DNA from: Candidatus Omnitrophota bacterium | GTDB lineage: Bacteria > Omnitrophota > Gorgyraeia > Aquiviventales > Aquiviventaceae | Length of the DNA stretch: 44,602 bases | Assembly: GCA_023247275.1 (NCBI GenBank) | Contig: JAHFGT010000011.1 | Coordinates: forward strand, 1-44,602 | Direction of reading: 5' to 3' | In this document: piece by piece, positions 8,543 to 16,131 of the stretch | Layout of the letters: every line of letters starts with the position of its first letter | Numbering within the stretch: the stretch's first letter is position 1 | Position numbers and translations under genes: made by a program | The notes under the pieces: model-generated | Told to the model about the DNA's origin: nothing | Seen by the model: the letters and a program-made list of their open reading frames with translations, nothing else | The model's database searches: none

Positions 8543-8767
8543 TTACATCCCGCCGCCGACGAATCGAACGATCTCTACCCGATCGCCAGGATGCAGCACC
8601 ATCGTGGCGTGCTGCGCTCGTTTCAGAATCGTCAGGTTCACCTCGACCACCACCCGCTCGGCCGGCACGTTGAGCTGGTCGAGCAGCTTGGTCACCGTCA
8701 TGCCCTCAGGCACTGTCCGCGATTCGCCGTTGACCACCACATCCATGCTCTGAGCCGCCGGTGTCAC
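8543..8767 (-). CDS. thiS: Sulfur carrier protein ThiS (ubiquitin-like), with an extra C-terminal Met
   Basis: A small beta-grasp protein that carries sulfur as a C-terminal thiocarboxylate for thiazole synthesis. The segment MDVVVNGES...VPEGMTV, then GDRVEIVRFVGGG, is typical. The oddity is the end: the reading frame continues one codon beyond the glycines (GGGM then TAA), whereas ThiS normally ends in GG so that the glycine can be adenylated. The start shown is GTG at 8767, preceded by GGAGG inside the dprA end and overlapping its stop; ATG at 8746 gives the more usual N-terminus. No thiG, thiF or thiH is present nearby, so a related MoaD-like role is possible. Confidence 0.82.
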   Translation of the reverse strand: MTPAAQSMDVVVNGESRTVPEGMTVTKLLDQLNVPAERVVVEVNLTILKRAQHATMVLHPGDRVEIVRFVGGGM

Positions 8768-9912
8768 ATCGCCTCCACACGCAGAAACTGTTGGCCAGGT
8801 AGTTGCCGCACCAAGCGCCTGAGTTCCAGCTCAATCAACGCTGAACTCACCTGCGCAACTGCCAATCCGCTGTCTGCGACGATCACATCAATCAGCGCAG
8901 GCTCATCAGCTCGCAAGCACTGAAACACTCGTCGTTGATTCTCAGGCAGCTCAACCGGGTTGGTTGCCTCGGCCGCCGGCTTGGCCTTCCCTTGCATTGA
9001 TTCTACCTGATCTGGCAAGCCGGCTTGGCGCAATAGGCCTGCCACCGACCCCATGTCTTCCAGAATGTCGTCGACAGATGTGATCAACTTCGCACCTTGC
9101 TGGAGCAACCGATTGGTCCCTTGCGACGTGGCGGTCGTGATCGGGCCAGGCACCGCGAACACTTCACGTCCCTGCTCCAGCGCGCAATCAACGGTGATCA
9201 AGGCCCCGCTGCGCGGTCCGGCCTCGACGACCACCACCCCAAACGCCAAGCCGCTGATCAGGCGATTGCGCCGCGGAAAATGGCGCGGCAGCGGGGCGGT
9301 CTGCATCGGATATTCGCTGATCAACGCACCGCGTTCAACAATATCGGCTGCCAATGGCTCATGCTCTGGCGGGTACACCCGGCCAAGCCCGCAGCCTAAC
9401 ACCGCCCAGGTTCGGCCGGTGCGCAACGCCCCACGATGGGCCCAGGCATCAACCCCACGCGCCAGCCCTGAAATCACCGTCAGGCCACGAGCCGCCAGCT
9501 CAGCGGCCAACTGCTGGGCGCACTGCACGCCATAGACCGACGCCTGCCTGGACCCGACCATCGCGATGGCCGGCGCCTGGCTTTCGAGCGAGCCTTTCAC
9601 ATAGAGCGCGAGCGGCGGATCCGGGATCAGCCTGAGCAACTGCGGATACGCTGAATCGGCCAGCGTTACGATAGCTACGCCGGCGCGCTGTGCACAATTC
9701 AAGTCATTGTCCAGCGACCGCTTGTCCCGGATGCCGTCGACAATCCGACGCGCAAGCCGTGGCGTCACGCCACCGAGCTGCTGCAGATCTTGCGCGCTGG
9801 CGTGGTGAATGTGTTCAACCTCTCCGAACGCATCCAGCAGCCGTCGCCATTGCGTCGACCCGATGTCCGGGATCAGATTCAGTTGGACGTAGAGCGCCTG
9901 ACGATCATCCAT
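8764..9912 (-). CDS. dprA: DNA-processing protein DprA
   Basis: Loads RecA on incoming single-stranded DNA during transformation. An N-terminal helix-hairpin-helix/SAM-like region (residues 1-65) is followed by the Rossmann-like fold with GSRQAS at 120-125, SGLARGVD at 148-155, and the RRNRLISGL and PRSGAL motifs. A C-terminal winged-helix (DML1-like) domain occupies about the last 65 residues. The length of 382 is normal. The last codons overlap the thiS start. With the prepilin peptidase gene in the same window, competence is conceivable, though dprA is widespread in non-competent bacteria too. Confidence 0.96.
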   Translation of the reverse strand: MDDRQALYVQLNLIPDIGSTQWRRLLDAFGEVEHIHHASAQDLQQLGGVTPRLARRIVDGIRDKRSLDNDLNCAQRAGVAIVTLADSAYPQLLRLIPDPPLALYVKGSLESQAPAIAMVGSRQASVYGVQCAQQLAAELAARGLTVISGLARGVDAWAHRGALRTGRTWAVLGCGLGRVYPPEHEPLAADIVERGALISEYPMQTAPLPRHFPRRNRLISGLAFGVVVVEAGPRSGALITVDCALEQGREVFAVPGPITTATSQGTNRLLQQGAKLITSVDDILEDMGSVAGLLRQAGLPDQVESMQGKAKPAAEATNPVELPENQRRVFQCLRADEPALIDVIVADSGLAVAQVSSALIELELRRLVRQLPGQQFLRVEAM

Positions 9913-10009
9913 GTTCGGTAGCTTACCATAGGCTGCACTGCGGACACAATGGACTGGGGTGATGCGAGCGTGGGACGACAGACCGTGAACCGACTTGCTC
10001 GTACCGGTA

Positions 10010-10453
10010 CTAGGCGTTCGAGACTGGAGTTACGATGAGCGTGCGGGCACGGTCGTTGAACGTCATGAGAAACCGATCGAAGAATCCGGCCCGGCCCATC
10101 AAATTGAACCGCATGTGCAGCGCGTCGGAAAATCCGACCGGCGCGAGAAACTCCTGCCCGGCGAACCGGACCCGGATCTTCTGATAGTAAATCGGCAGCA
10201 CCGCCCCGTTGCCCAGCGAGACATACCGACGTTTGGCCTGACGGAGTTTGATCCCCAAGAGCTGAGCGACATCCAGGTGGAACACGCTCCACGATGCGCC
10301 AGAGTCCACATACGCCTGGAGGTACAACCATCGGTTCCCAGTCCAGGCCTGCAGATACACGATCGGCGCATACCGGCCGGTCGCATCCTTCATATAGTGA
10401 AATGCTAGACGGCGCAAGCCCTGCGCCTTTGACGCGGCAGAGCGACGAGGCAT
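10010..10453 (-). CDS. Retropepsin-like aspartic protease family protein
   Basis: A small clan AA-type protein of 147 residues. The core YVDSGASWSVF, with Asp50 in the DSGAS motif, matches the active-site loop of single-domain retropepsin-like proteases, which act as dimers. Flanking strands (APIVYLQAW before it, RRYVSLGNGAVLPIYY after) fit the fold. The ATG at 10453 overlaps the aroK stop as TGATG, implying translational coupling; ATG at 10390 is a later alternative. The coupling is notable because aroK carries a C-terminal domain that resembles DUF5678. The substrate is unknown. Confidence 0.75.
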   Translation of the reverse strand: MPRRSAASKAQGLRRLAFHYMKDATGRYAPIVYLQAWTGNRWLYLQAYVDSGASWSVFHLDVAQLLGIKLRQAKRRYVSLGNGAVLPIYYQKIRVRFAGQEFLAPVGFSDALHMRFNLMGRAGFFDRFLMTFNDRARTLIVTPVSNA

Positions 10454-11172
10454 CAACGCGCCGGTGCGAGTTCCCCAGGCAACGGGATATAGTAAATGCC
10501 GGCGTCCGGCTTGCCGGTCAAACGGGACGGCGTGTTTTGATACGCTTCAAGTTGCGTGTCGCCGGAGCCGACGACGCGCTCATCGATCATCACCACGTAT
10601 TTGCCTCCATACCGGCGCGAGAGCTGGTCTGCATGGTCTAACAGGTATTGCCAACTCTTACATTGATAGGCGCTGAACTGGTGCCACAATTGCTCCACGA
10701 CCTGTTCCAGGGTCACATCACTGGTATCGATCATGATATCTGCGCGCGCATAGCTGGCGGCTCGCTGGGCCAGCAAGGTTTTGATCCGCACGAGCGGATC
10801 CTGGTGGCCTTTGAGCAACGGTCTGACGTGCAACCGCGGACCCAGACGCGCCACTAACACCTTGGGCCGAGCGGTCAGGCACACCACTGGACCGGTGAAC
10901 TTCAACCGTGTGCGATTGTGCGGATCTAAAAATGCGCCGCCGCCGGTGGAAACCACCTGATGATCCTTCCGGACGATTCGACTAATGCACCGGCGTTCCA
11001 ACCGGCGAAACACCGCCTCGCCACGCTCCGTAAAAATCGTGGCAATCGACCGACCAGCGCTCAGCTCGATGAGCTGATCAATATCAACAAACTGCCAGCC
11101 CAGCCGCTTGGCCAGCCGCTTACCGACGCTGGTCTTGCCGGTGCCCATGAACCCGGTAAGGATGATGTTCAT
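10453..11172 (-). CDS. aroK: Shikimate kinase with a C-terminal DUF5678-like extension
   Basis: Phosphorylates shikimate in the chorismate pathway. The kinase domain covers residues 1-166: P-loop GFMGTGKT at 7-14, Asp30/Asp32 for shikimate and magnesium, FRRLE at 55-59, GGGAFLD at 77-83, and lid RPLL with Arg117. Typical shikimate kinases stop near 170 residues; this one runs to 239. The extra part (about 167-239) contains RYGGKYVVMIDERVVGSGD and KPDAGIYYIP, the pattern of the small DUF5678 domain. The aspartic-protease-like gene is coupled directly downstream. A heptad-repeat array lies just upstream of the start. Confidence 0.93.
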   Translation of the reverse strand: MNIILTGFMGTGKTSVGKRLAKRLGWQFVDIDQLIELSAGRSIATIFTERGEAVFRRLERRCISRIVRKDHQVVSTGGGAFLDPHNRTRLKFTGPVVCLTARPKVLVARLGPRLHVRPLLKGHQDPLVRIKTLLAQRAASYARADIMIDTSDVTLEQVVEQLWHQFSAYQCKSWQYLLDHADQLSRRYGGKYVVMIDERVVGSGDTQLEAYQNTPSRLTGKPDAGIYYIPLPGELAPAR

Positions 11173-11176
11173 CGAT

Positions 11177-11210
11177 CAGACATCAGACTTCAGACACCAG
11201 ACATCAGGAG
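11177..11210. repeat. Degenerate heptad array (CAGACNT type)
   Basis: Four consecutive heptads on the plus strand, CAGACAT, CAGACTT, CAGACAC and CAGACAT, followed by CAGGAG. The array fills most of the short gap between vapC and aroK, ending five bases before the aroK start. Confidence 0.75.
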
Positions 11211-11235
11211 AACAAGGGCCTCGATCAACATGGGT

Positions 11236-11667
11236 CTAGGTAGTCGGGGGCTGGTGGCGGGGGTGCCAAAACGTCCGAAAAGTTGACGCCACCTGAGGGA
11301 TGCGTTCGAAATCTCGGTCTGCATGCCAGAGTGGAACGTCGTAGCAGAGTGCCGTAGCTGCAATAAGGACATCTGGTGACGGAACCCGACGCCCCGCCTG
11401 CCCCAGCGCCGCGCTCAACTCCTCGGCCCTGGCCCATTCTCGTCGACCGGCTGACAAGCAGTGCACGGCATCAAAATCGGCTCGAAATGCCTTGAACTCC
11501 TCACCTGTCTTGGCACCGCCGATCACTTCAAGCCGAATCATCTCCGTCACCGCAGCTTGATTTGATTCAAGCAGCGCCTTGAGCGTCATTCGAAGCGCGG
11601 ACGAGGTGTATGGACTGAAACCCTCGATCCAGATTGAGGAATCGACCAATACCAGCGGATCAGCCAC
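11236..11667 (-). CDS. vapC: VapC-type PIN-domain toxin
   Basis: A putative ribonuclease toxin of 143 residues. PIN-domain acidic residues are in place: Asp9 in LVDSSIW, Glu in RLEVIGG, Asp in SPDVLIAATAL, and Asp in ADRDFERI. It starts with GTG at 11667 and overlaps the end of the antitoxin gene by eight bases, the usual arrangement in vapBC operons. The target RNA cannot be predicted. Confidence 0.88.
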   Translation of the reverse strand: MADPLVLVDSSIWIEGFSPYTSSALRMTLKALLESNQAAVTEMIRLEVIGGAKTGEEFKAFRADFDAVHCLSAGRREWARAEELSAALGQAGRRVPSPDVLIAATALCYDVPLWHADRDFERIPQVASTFRTFWHPRHQPPTT

Positions 11668-11860
11668 GTCGGCGCAGTCTTAAGAGTTCCCTACGGGAGA
11701 TCATGTTCGTGTGCCCAATCCGCCCCGCCAGCCGCTTGAGATGCTCGCGTCGAATGAGCTCGTGCAGTGAATGCTCGATCAGTTCTCGCTTACTTCTCGG
11801 CCGCACCAACTGCCACGCTTCTCTCAAGAGGGAATCATTGATGTCAATTGTCGTTCTCAT
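11660..11860 (-). CDS. vapB: VapB-type antitoxin
   Basis: A 66-residue antitoxin that starts MRTTIDINDSLL, the typical ribbon-helix-helix beginning of VapB proteins (VapB_antitoxin/AHH-type), followed by a basic C-terminal half (about 25-66) expected to wrap VapC. AGAGGT lies eight bases before the ATG. Directly upstream is an AT-rich palindromic promoter region where the VapBC complex probably represses its own operon. Confidence 0.85.
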   Translation of the reverse strand: MRTTIDINDSLLREAWQLVRPRSKRELIEHSLHELIRREHLKRLAGRIGHTNMISRRELLRLRRRG

Positions 11861-11874
11861 CGTATGTGACCTCT

Positions 11875-11910
11875 ATGCATAATATTAACATATTTTGTTA
11901 TGCATTTCAA
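11875..11910 (-). promoter_or_regulatory. vapBC promoter with a palindromic operator
   Basis: Inverted repeat ATGCATAA (11875-11882) and TTATGCAT (11898-11905), perfect over eight bases each. On the minus strand a TTGAAA -35 (11905-11910) and TAATAT -10 (11882-11887) are spaced 17 bases apart and overlap both arms. The site also covers the last codons of the upstream AbrB-type gene, whose stop is at 11885. Autorepression by VapBC is inferred from the layout. Confidence 0.6.
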
Positions 11911-12160
11911 CCATCCTACTGCCGCGTCGACAAATCAAAGCAGCCGGCTCACCTCGTCGGTCCTTGAGGAGGCTGTCGGTAAACTTCAGCCCCTTGTACA
12001 GGCCGCGCATGCTTTTGATCGGGTCTTTAGCAGCCGGGACAACCCGGATTCCATTCCCCGTATCAATCCAGATGAGTTTCGTGTGAGTCTTGAGTCTATA
12101 CTTGCGTCGCAGTGCAGCTGGAATAACCGTCTGCCCTTGCTTCGTGATTGTCGTTTCCAT
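11885..12160 (-). CDS. AbrB/MazE-type (SpoVT-AbrB domain) antitoxin, orphan
   Basis: A 91-residue protein whose first 45 residues (METTITKQGQTVIPAALRRKY, then LIWIDTGNGIRVVP) form a SpoVT/AbrB swapped-hairpin DNA-binding domain. The C-terminal half (KDPIKSMRGLYKG...) resembles antitoxins normally paired with PIN or MazF toxins. No toxin of its own follows; the next genes are a complete vapBC pair. It begins 12 bases after aroC, so it may be read from the aroC transcript. It may be an antitoxin that lost its partner, or it may act on the neighbouring VapC. Confidence 0.75.
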   Translation of the reverse strand: METTITKQGQTVIPAALRRKYRLKTHTKLIWIDTGNGIRVVPAAKDPIKSMRGLYKGLKFTDSLLKDRRGEPAALICRRGSRMVEMHNKIC

Positions 12161-12172
12161 TGTTCTGACTCT

Positions 12173-13300
12173 TTAGAACTGGGCGACTTGCCGCAGATAC
12201 GACTGATGATTCCGCTGCAGTTCGCGGAGGCTGTCGCTGCCGAACTTCTCGAGGACGGCGCGCGCCAACTCGAAGGCGATCATCGCCTCGCCGATCACGC
12301 CAGCGGCCGGCACCGTCGTGACATCGGTCCGCTCCACGGTGGCCACCACAGGGCGTTTGGTGTTGATCTCAACCGACCGCAGCGGCTTGCGCAGCGTCGA
12401 CAGCGGCTTGAGAAACCCGCGCACGACGATCGGCTGGCCGGTGGTCATGCCGCCTTCGAACCCGCCGGCCCGGTTGGATGAGCGACGAAAGCCAGCTCCC
12501 TTCTTGTAGAAAATCTCATCTTGCACGCTGGAGCCTGGCAGCGACGCGCCCAGCACCCCGTCGCCGATCTCGACGGCCTTGACCGCGTGGATAGAGAGAA
12601 TGGCGCGGCCGAGAATTGCGTCGAGGCGACGATCATACTGCACATAGCTGCCCAGCCCTGGCGGGACGCCGAAGGCCAGCACCTCGAACACCCCACCAAG
12701 CGTATCGCCGGTTTTGACCGCGGCGTCGATCTGTCGGATCATCTGTTTGGTCGCAGCCGAGTCCACGCATCGCAATGGCGTGCCGTCCACCTTGGCCCTC
12801 AACGCAGTGGCCGAAGCCGCAACCGCTGGTGTAGCGCGCACCGAACCCAGCGCCGTCACATGACTGGCTAACGTGATGTCGAGCGATGCCAACAGTTGTT
12901 GGCACACCGCCCCGACCGCGACGCGTGCCGCTGTTTCCCGCGCGCTCGCCCGCTCCAGCACATTGCGGATATCTCGATGATCGTACTTGATCGCCCCGGT
13001 TAAATCGGCATGGCCTGGCCGTGGTTGCGTGACGACCGGGAGCCGATCGATCGACGCATCCTTGTTCTTGATCATCAGCGCCACCGGACTCCCAAGCGTG
13101 ATCCCTCGTCGCACCCCGGACAGCAGCTCGACCGTGTCGGTCTCCAACTGCATCCGAGGGCCGCGCCCATAGCCGAGTTGGCGTCGACGCATTTCCTGCT
13201 GCAGCCGCTGGACATCAATCGGCACCCCAGCCGGCAGCCCGTCAAGAATCGCCACCAGGCTTGGGCCGTGCGATTCACCAGCCGTCACAAATCTCAACAT
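12173..13300 (-). CDS. aroC: Chorismate synthase
   Basis: Converts EPSP to chorismate using reduced FMN. The N-terminal GESHG (residues 8-12) and RRRQLGYGRG motifs, the KYDHRDIRNVLERASARETAARVA stretch, and the C-terminal MTTGQPIVVRG and RTDVTTVPAAGVIGEAM segments are all present. The length of 375 residues is normal. GAGGTG lies five bases before the ATG. It is followed by the AbrB-type gene and is separated from the upstream prepilin peptidase gene by a 181-base gap that holds a large palindrome. Confidence 0.97.
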   Translation of the reverse strand: MLRFVTAGESHGPSLVAILDGLPAGVPIDVQRLQQEMRRRQLGYGRGPRMQLETDTVELLSGVRRGITLGSPVALMIKNKDASIDRLPVVTQPRPGHADLTGAIKYDHRDIRNVLERASARETAARVAVGAVCQQLLASLDITLASHVTALGSVRATPAVAASATALRAKVDGTPLRCVDSAATKQMIRQIDAAVKTGDTLGGVFEVLAFGVPPGLGSYVQYDRRLDAILGRAILSIHAVKAVEIGDGVLGASLPGSSVQDEIFYKKGAGFRRSSNRAGGFEGGMTTGQPIVVRGFLKPLSTLRKPLRSVEINTKRPVVATVERTDVTTVPAAGVIGEAMIAFELARAVLEKFGSDSLRELQRNHQSYLRQVAQF

Positions 13301-13315
13301 GCCATCACCTCGTCA

Positions 13316-13476
13316 GACCTGAGACCGGAGACAAGAGACTTCTAAAGAAGTCGGTAAACTCCTCGCTTGGTGTGGGGTATGAGGTGTAGGGGGTAGAAAC
13401 ACGGCCTACACCGCACACCTCACACCGAGTTAGCTGAATCTGCCCTCTGATGTCTGTTGTCTCATGTCTCTGGTCT
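13316..13476. repeat. Nested palindromic heptad element
   Basis: Fills the gap between the prepilin peptidase gene and aroC. The outer arms, 13316-13343 and 13449-13476, are reverse complements at 23 of 28 positions. The inner arms, 13370-13391 and 13406-13427, match at 19 of 22. Both pairs are built of seven-base steps (GAGACNN outside, GTGTGGG/GTGTAGG inside). In RNA this would form a long two-part hairpin. Confidence 0.8.
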
Positions 13477-13481
13477 ATTCC

Positions 13482-14321
13482 TTACACCCGGCCAGAGCCA
13501 AAATGAAACTCCCACAAGAATCGAATCGTCTCTTCAATTCCGGTGACGCGCAACAGGTCTTGTCCCACAAACAGGCTCACGACCAGCCCCAGCGATAGAA
13601 ACGGGCCATACGGGATGACATGCGACCGCTTCCAGAACATGACGATCAGGCCAGGAATCAACGCAATCATCGGCGACAGGAAAAAGGTCAGCACGACCAG
13701 CTTCCATCCCAACAATGACCCGGCCATCGCCAGGAGTTTCACATCGCCCATCCCCATGCTTTCTTTTCGGAACACAAAATCGCCCACTACGCCGATGCCG
13801 TACAACAGGCCGGCGCCGACCACGGCCCCAACCAGCGACCGACCGAGCGCCAGCCACCGGCTATCGGTCGCATGGAGCGCTGGGAACATTCCGCTTACCA
13901 CCAGCCCGAACGCCAAACCGCCCAGGCTAATTTCGTCCGGGATAATTTGAAATTCCACATCGATGAAACTGATGACGATCAGCCCGTAGACGAAGACGAG
14001 GTCGACCAGGCCGATCGGCGTCAGACCAAACCGCCTCACCACCGCAATGCTCACCAGCCCGGTGAGCAGTTCGACCAGCGGATACCGCCACCGAATCGGC
14101 TGCTGGCAGTGCCGACACGCCGCGTGCAACGCCAAGAAACTGACCACCGGGATATTGTCGTACCAGGCGATCGGATGTTCGCAATGCGGGCAGCGCGACC
14201 CAGGCCACACAATCGACTGCTCTCGCGGCATCCGATAGATGCACACATTGAGGAAGCTGCCGATCATCGCGCCAATAGCGAACACGAACAACTGCACAAG
14301 CCACGATGGCACCGGCCCCAT
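13482..14321 (-). CDS. pilD: Prepilin peptidase (leader peptidase / N-methyltransferase)
   Basis: Inner-membrane aspartic protease that cleaves and methylates type IV prepilins or pseudopilins. The cytoplasmic loop has two CxxC pairs (Cys44/Cys47 and Cys69/Cys72), as in bifunctional PilD. Catalytic aspartates lie at Asp121 (FIDVEFQIIPD) and in the GMGD motif at 190-193. About eight membrane segments are visible and the length of 279 is typical. The ATG directly abuts the leuA stop (TAAATG). No pilin or secretion genes occur in the window. Confidence 0.95.
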   Translation of the reverse strand: MGPVPSWLVQLFVFAIGAMIGSFLNVCIYRMPREQSIVWPGSRCPHCEHPIAWYDNIPVVSFLALHAACRHCQQPIRWRYPLVELLTGLVSIAVVRRFGLTPIGLVDLVFVYGLIVISFIDVEFQIIPDEISLGGLAFGLVVSGMFPALHATDSRWLALGRSLVGAVVGAGLLYGIGVVGDFVFRKESMGMGDVKLLAMAGSLLGWKLVVLTFFLSPMIALIPGLIVMFWKRSHVIPYGPFLSLGLVVSLFVGQDLLRVTGIEETIRFLWEFHFGSGRV

Positions 14322-15872
14322 TTATGGGTGGGGAGACTCTCGTCGCTTGAGATACGAGCGGCGGGTCGAGGAGGACACCAGCTTGTTGATGGCGTTTAGG
14401 TAGGCTTTCGCGGATGCTTCAATGACGTCGGTGGATGCCCCGCGCCCGACTCCTTCGACGCCTTGGTGGCGCAATTTCAGCACGACCTCGCCCAACGCAT
14501 CCTTCCCTTTGGTGACCGCATGCAGATTGTAGTCCACCAGCTCGGGCGAGATTCCGGTCAATCGATCGATCGTGTTGTAACACGCATCTACCGGCCCGTC
14601 GCCGCAGGCTGCGTCCTGAAGCGTCTTGCCCTCTTTGGTCAGCCGGATGGTCGCGGTCGGCACCGTCTCGCTGCCTGAAGCGGTGTGCACATAGGCGAGC
14701 TTGTACAGTGCGTGCTCAGCCGGCAGTTGGTCCTCGACGATGGCGGCTAAGTCCTCGTCAAACACCTCTTTCTTTTTATCGGCCAGCACCTTGAACCGCT
14801 CGAACGCCTGATTCAGGTCAGCCGGCGACAACCGGAATCCCAGCGCGGCTAACCGCTTGGCGAACGCGTGCCGGCCGGACAGCTTGCCCAGCACGAGCTG
14901 GCTCGAGGCCAGACCGATATCCTGCGGCCGCATGATTTCATAGGTGGCCGCGTGCTTGAGCACCCCGTCCTGATGGATCCCGGACTCATGGCGAAACGCA
15001 TTGCCCCCAACGACGGCCTTGTTCGGCTGCACGATGATCCCGGTCAAGTTGCTGACCAGCCGCGAGGCCTTCGCGATCTGCGTCGTATCGATCCCGGTCG
15101 TCACCCGATAAAAGTCATGCCGGATCTTCAGCGTCATGACGATCTCTTCCAACGACGCGTTGCCAGCCCGCTCGCCGATCCCGTTGACGGTACATTCCAC
15201 CTGGCCGGCGCCGTTGTGGATCGCCGCCAACGAGTTGGGCACCGACAACCCCAGATCGTTATGGCAGTGCACGCTGATCACGGCCCGCTCGATGTTGGGC
15301 ACATGGTCGACGATACCGTGGATGAGCTGCCCAAACTGATCCGGGATTGCAAACCCGACCGTATCCGGGATGTTGACCGTCGTGGCCCCAGCCCGGATCA
15401 CCGCCTCGATCACCTGGTGCAGGAACTCTGGCTCGGTGCGCGATGCATCCTCCGGTGAAAATTCGATGTCCCGAGCGTATTGCTTCGCATAGGTCACCGC
15501 CCACACCGCTTGCCGGACGATTTCTTCCTGCGCTTTGCGCAGCTTGTATTTTCGATGGATCGGCGACGTCGCCAAAAACACATGGATCCGCTTCTTCTTT
15601 GCCGGGGCCAGCGCGGCCGCAGCCGCGTCGATATCCGCCGGCAGCGAGCGGGCCAGCGCAGCGATCGTCGGACCTTTGATCGTCTGCGCGATCAGCTTGA
15701 CCGCTTCCCGATCACCTGGTGAGGCGATCGGAAACCCCCCTTCGATCACATCCACGCCCAAGCGGGCTAGCTGCTTGGCGATCTCCAGCTTCTGCGTCGG
15801 CGTCAAGCTGGCACCAGGACATTGCTCGCCATCTCTCAACGTCGTATCAAACATGACAATGCGTCTGGTCAT
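14322..15872 (-). CDS. leuA: 2-isopropylmalate synthase
   Basis: First committed step of leucine synthesis, condensing acetyl-CoA with 2-oxoisovalerate. The catalytic FDTTLRDGEQCPG motif is at 8-20, and the metal-binding HCHND motif lies in VISVHCHNDLGLS. NGIGERAGNASLEEI and the HESGIHQDG linker follow, with a C-terminal allosteric domain (about 380-500) suggesting leucine feedback control. The length of 516 is normal. The ATG overlaps the stop of the upstream small ORF as ATGA, with GGAG upstream, and the stop abuts the prepilin peptidase gene. Confidence 0.97.
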   Translation of the reverse strand: MTRRIVMFDTTLRDGEQCPGASLTPTQKLEIAKQLARLGVDVIEGGFPIASPGDREAVKLIAQTIKGPTIAALARSLPADIDAAAAALAPAKKKRIHVFLATSPIHRKYKLRKAQEEIVRQAVWAVTYAKQYARDIEFSPEDASRTEPEFLHQVIEAVIRAGATTVNIPDTVGFAIPDQFGQLIHGIVDHVPNIERAVISVHCHNDLGLSVPNSLAAIHNGAGQVECTVNGIGERAGNASLEEIVMTLKIRHDFYRVTTGIDTTQIAKASRLVSNLTGIIVQPNKAVVGGNAFRHESGIHQDGVLKHAATYEIMRPQDIGLASSQLVLGKLSGRHAFAKRLAALGFRLSPADLNQAFERFKVLADKKKEVFDEDLAAIVEDQLPAEHALYKLAYVHTASGSETVPTATIRLTKEGKTLQDAACGDGPVDACYNTIDRLTGISPELVDYNLHAVTKGKDALGEVVLKLRHQGVEGVGRGASTDVIEASAKAYLNAINKLVSSSTRRSYLKRRESPHP

Positions 15873-16117
15873 TCGTCCACTCCGCCTTCCTCTATATACG
15901 GCTCAATCAGGTCTAACAGTGCATCCAAGGTATGTAAGAGGTCCTGGTCGGCTGCGTCGTGCAGGCGGAGCCGCACTTCACCCAGATCCACCCGTTTGGT
16001 GATGATGGCATCAGCTAACGCGTTGGCGAGCTGGCCGCGCTGCTGCGCGTCCGACTCATGAAACTGGCGCAGCGCGTCGATGAACAGTTGCGGATCGTGG
16101 ACTTGTCGGTCGAACAT
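15869..16117 (-). CDS. Small acidic protein of unknown function
   Basis: An 82-residue protein (MFDRQVHDPQLFIDALRQ...) that looks mostly helical, with an acidic C-terminus. No family is recognised. The ATG at 16117 is 15 bases after the stop of the upstream membrane-protein gene; a GTG that overlaps that stop is an alternative. The longer open frame to 16219 would run back into that gene and is not used. The stop overlaps leuA, so it is likely in the same operon. Confidence 0.55.
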   Translation of the reverse strand: MFDRQVHDPQLFIDALRQFHESDAQQRGQLANALADAIITKRVDLGEVRLRLHDAADQDLLHTLDALLDLIEPYIEEGGVDE

Positions 16118-16131
16118 TGGGTTGGACGACA

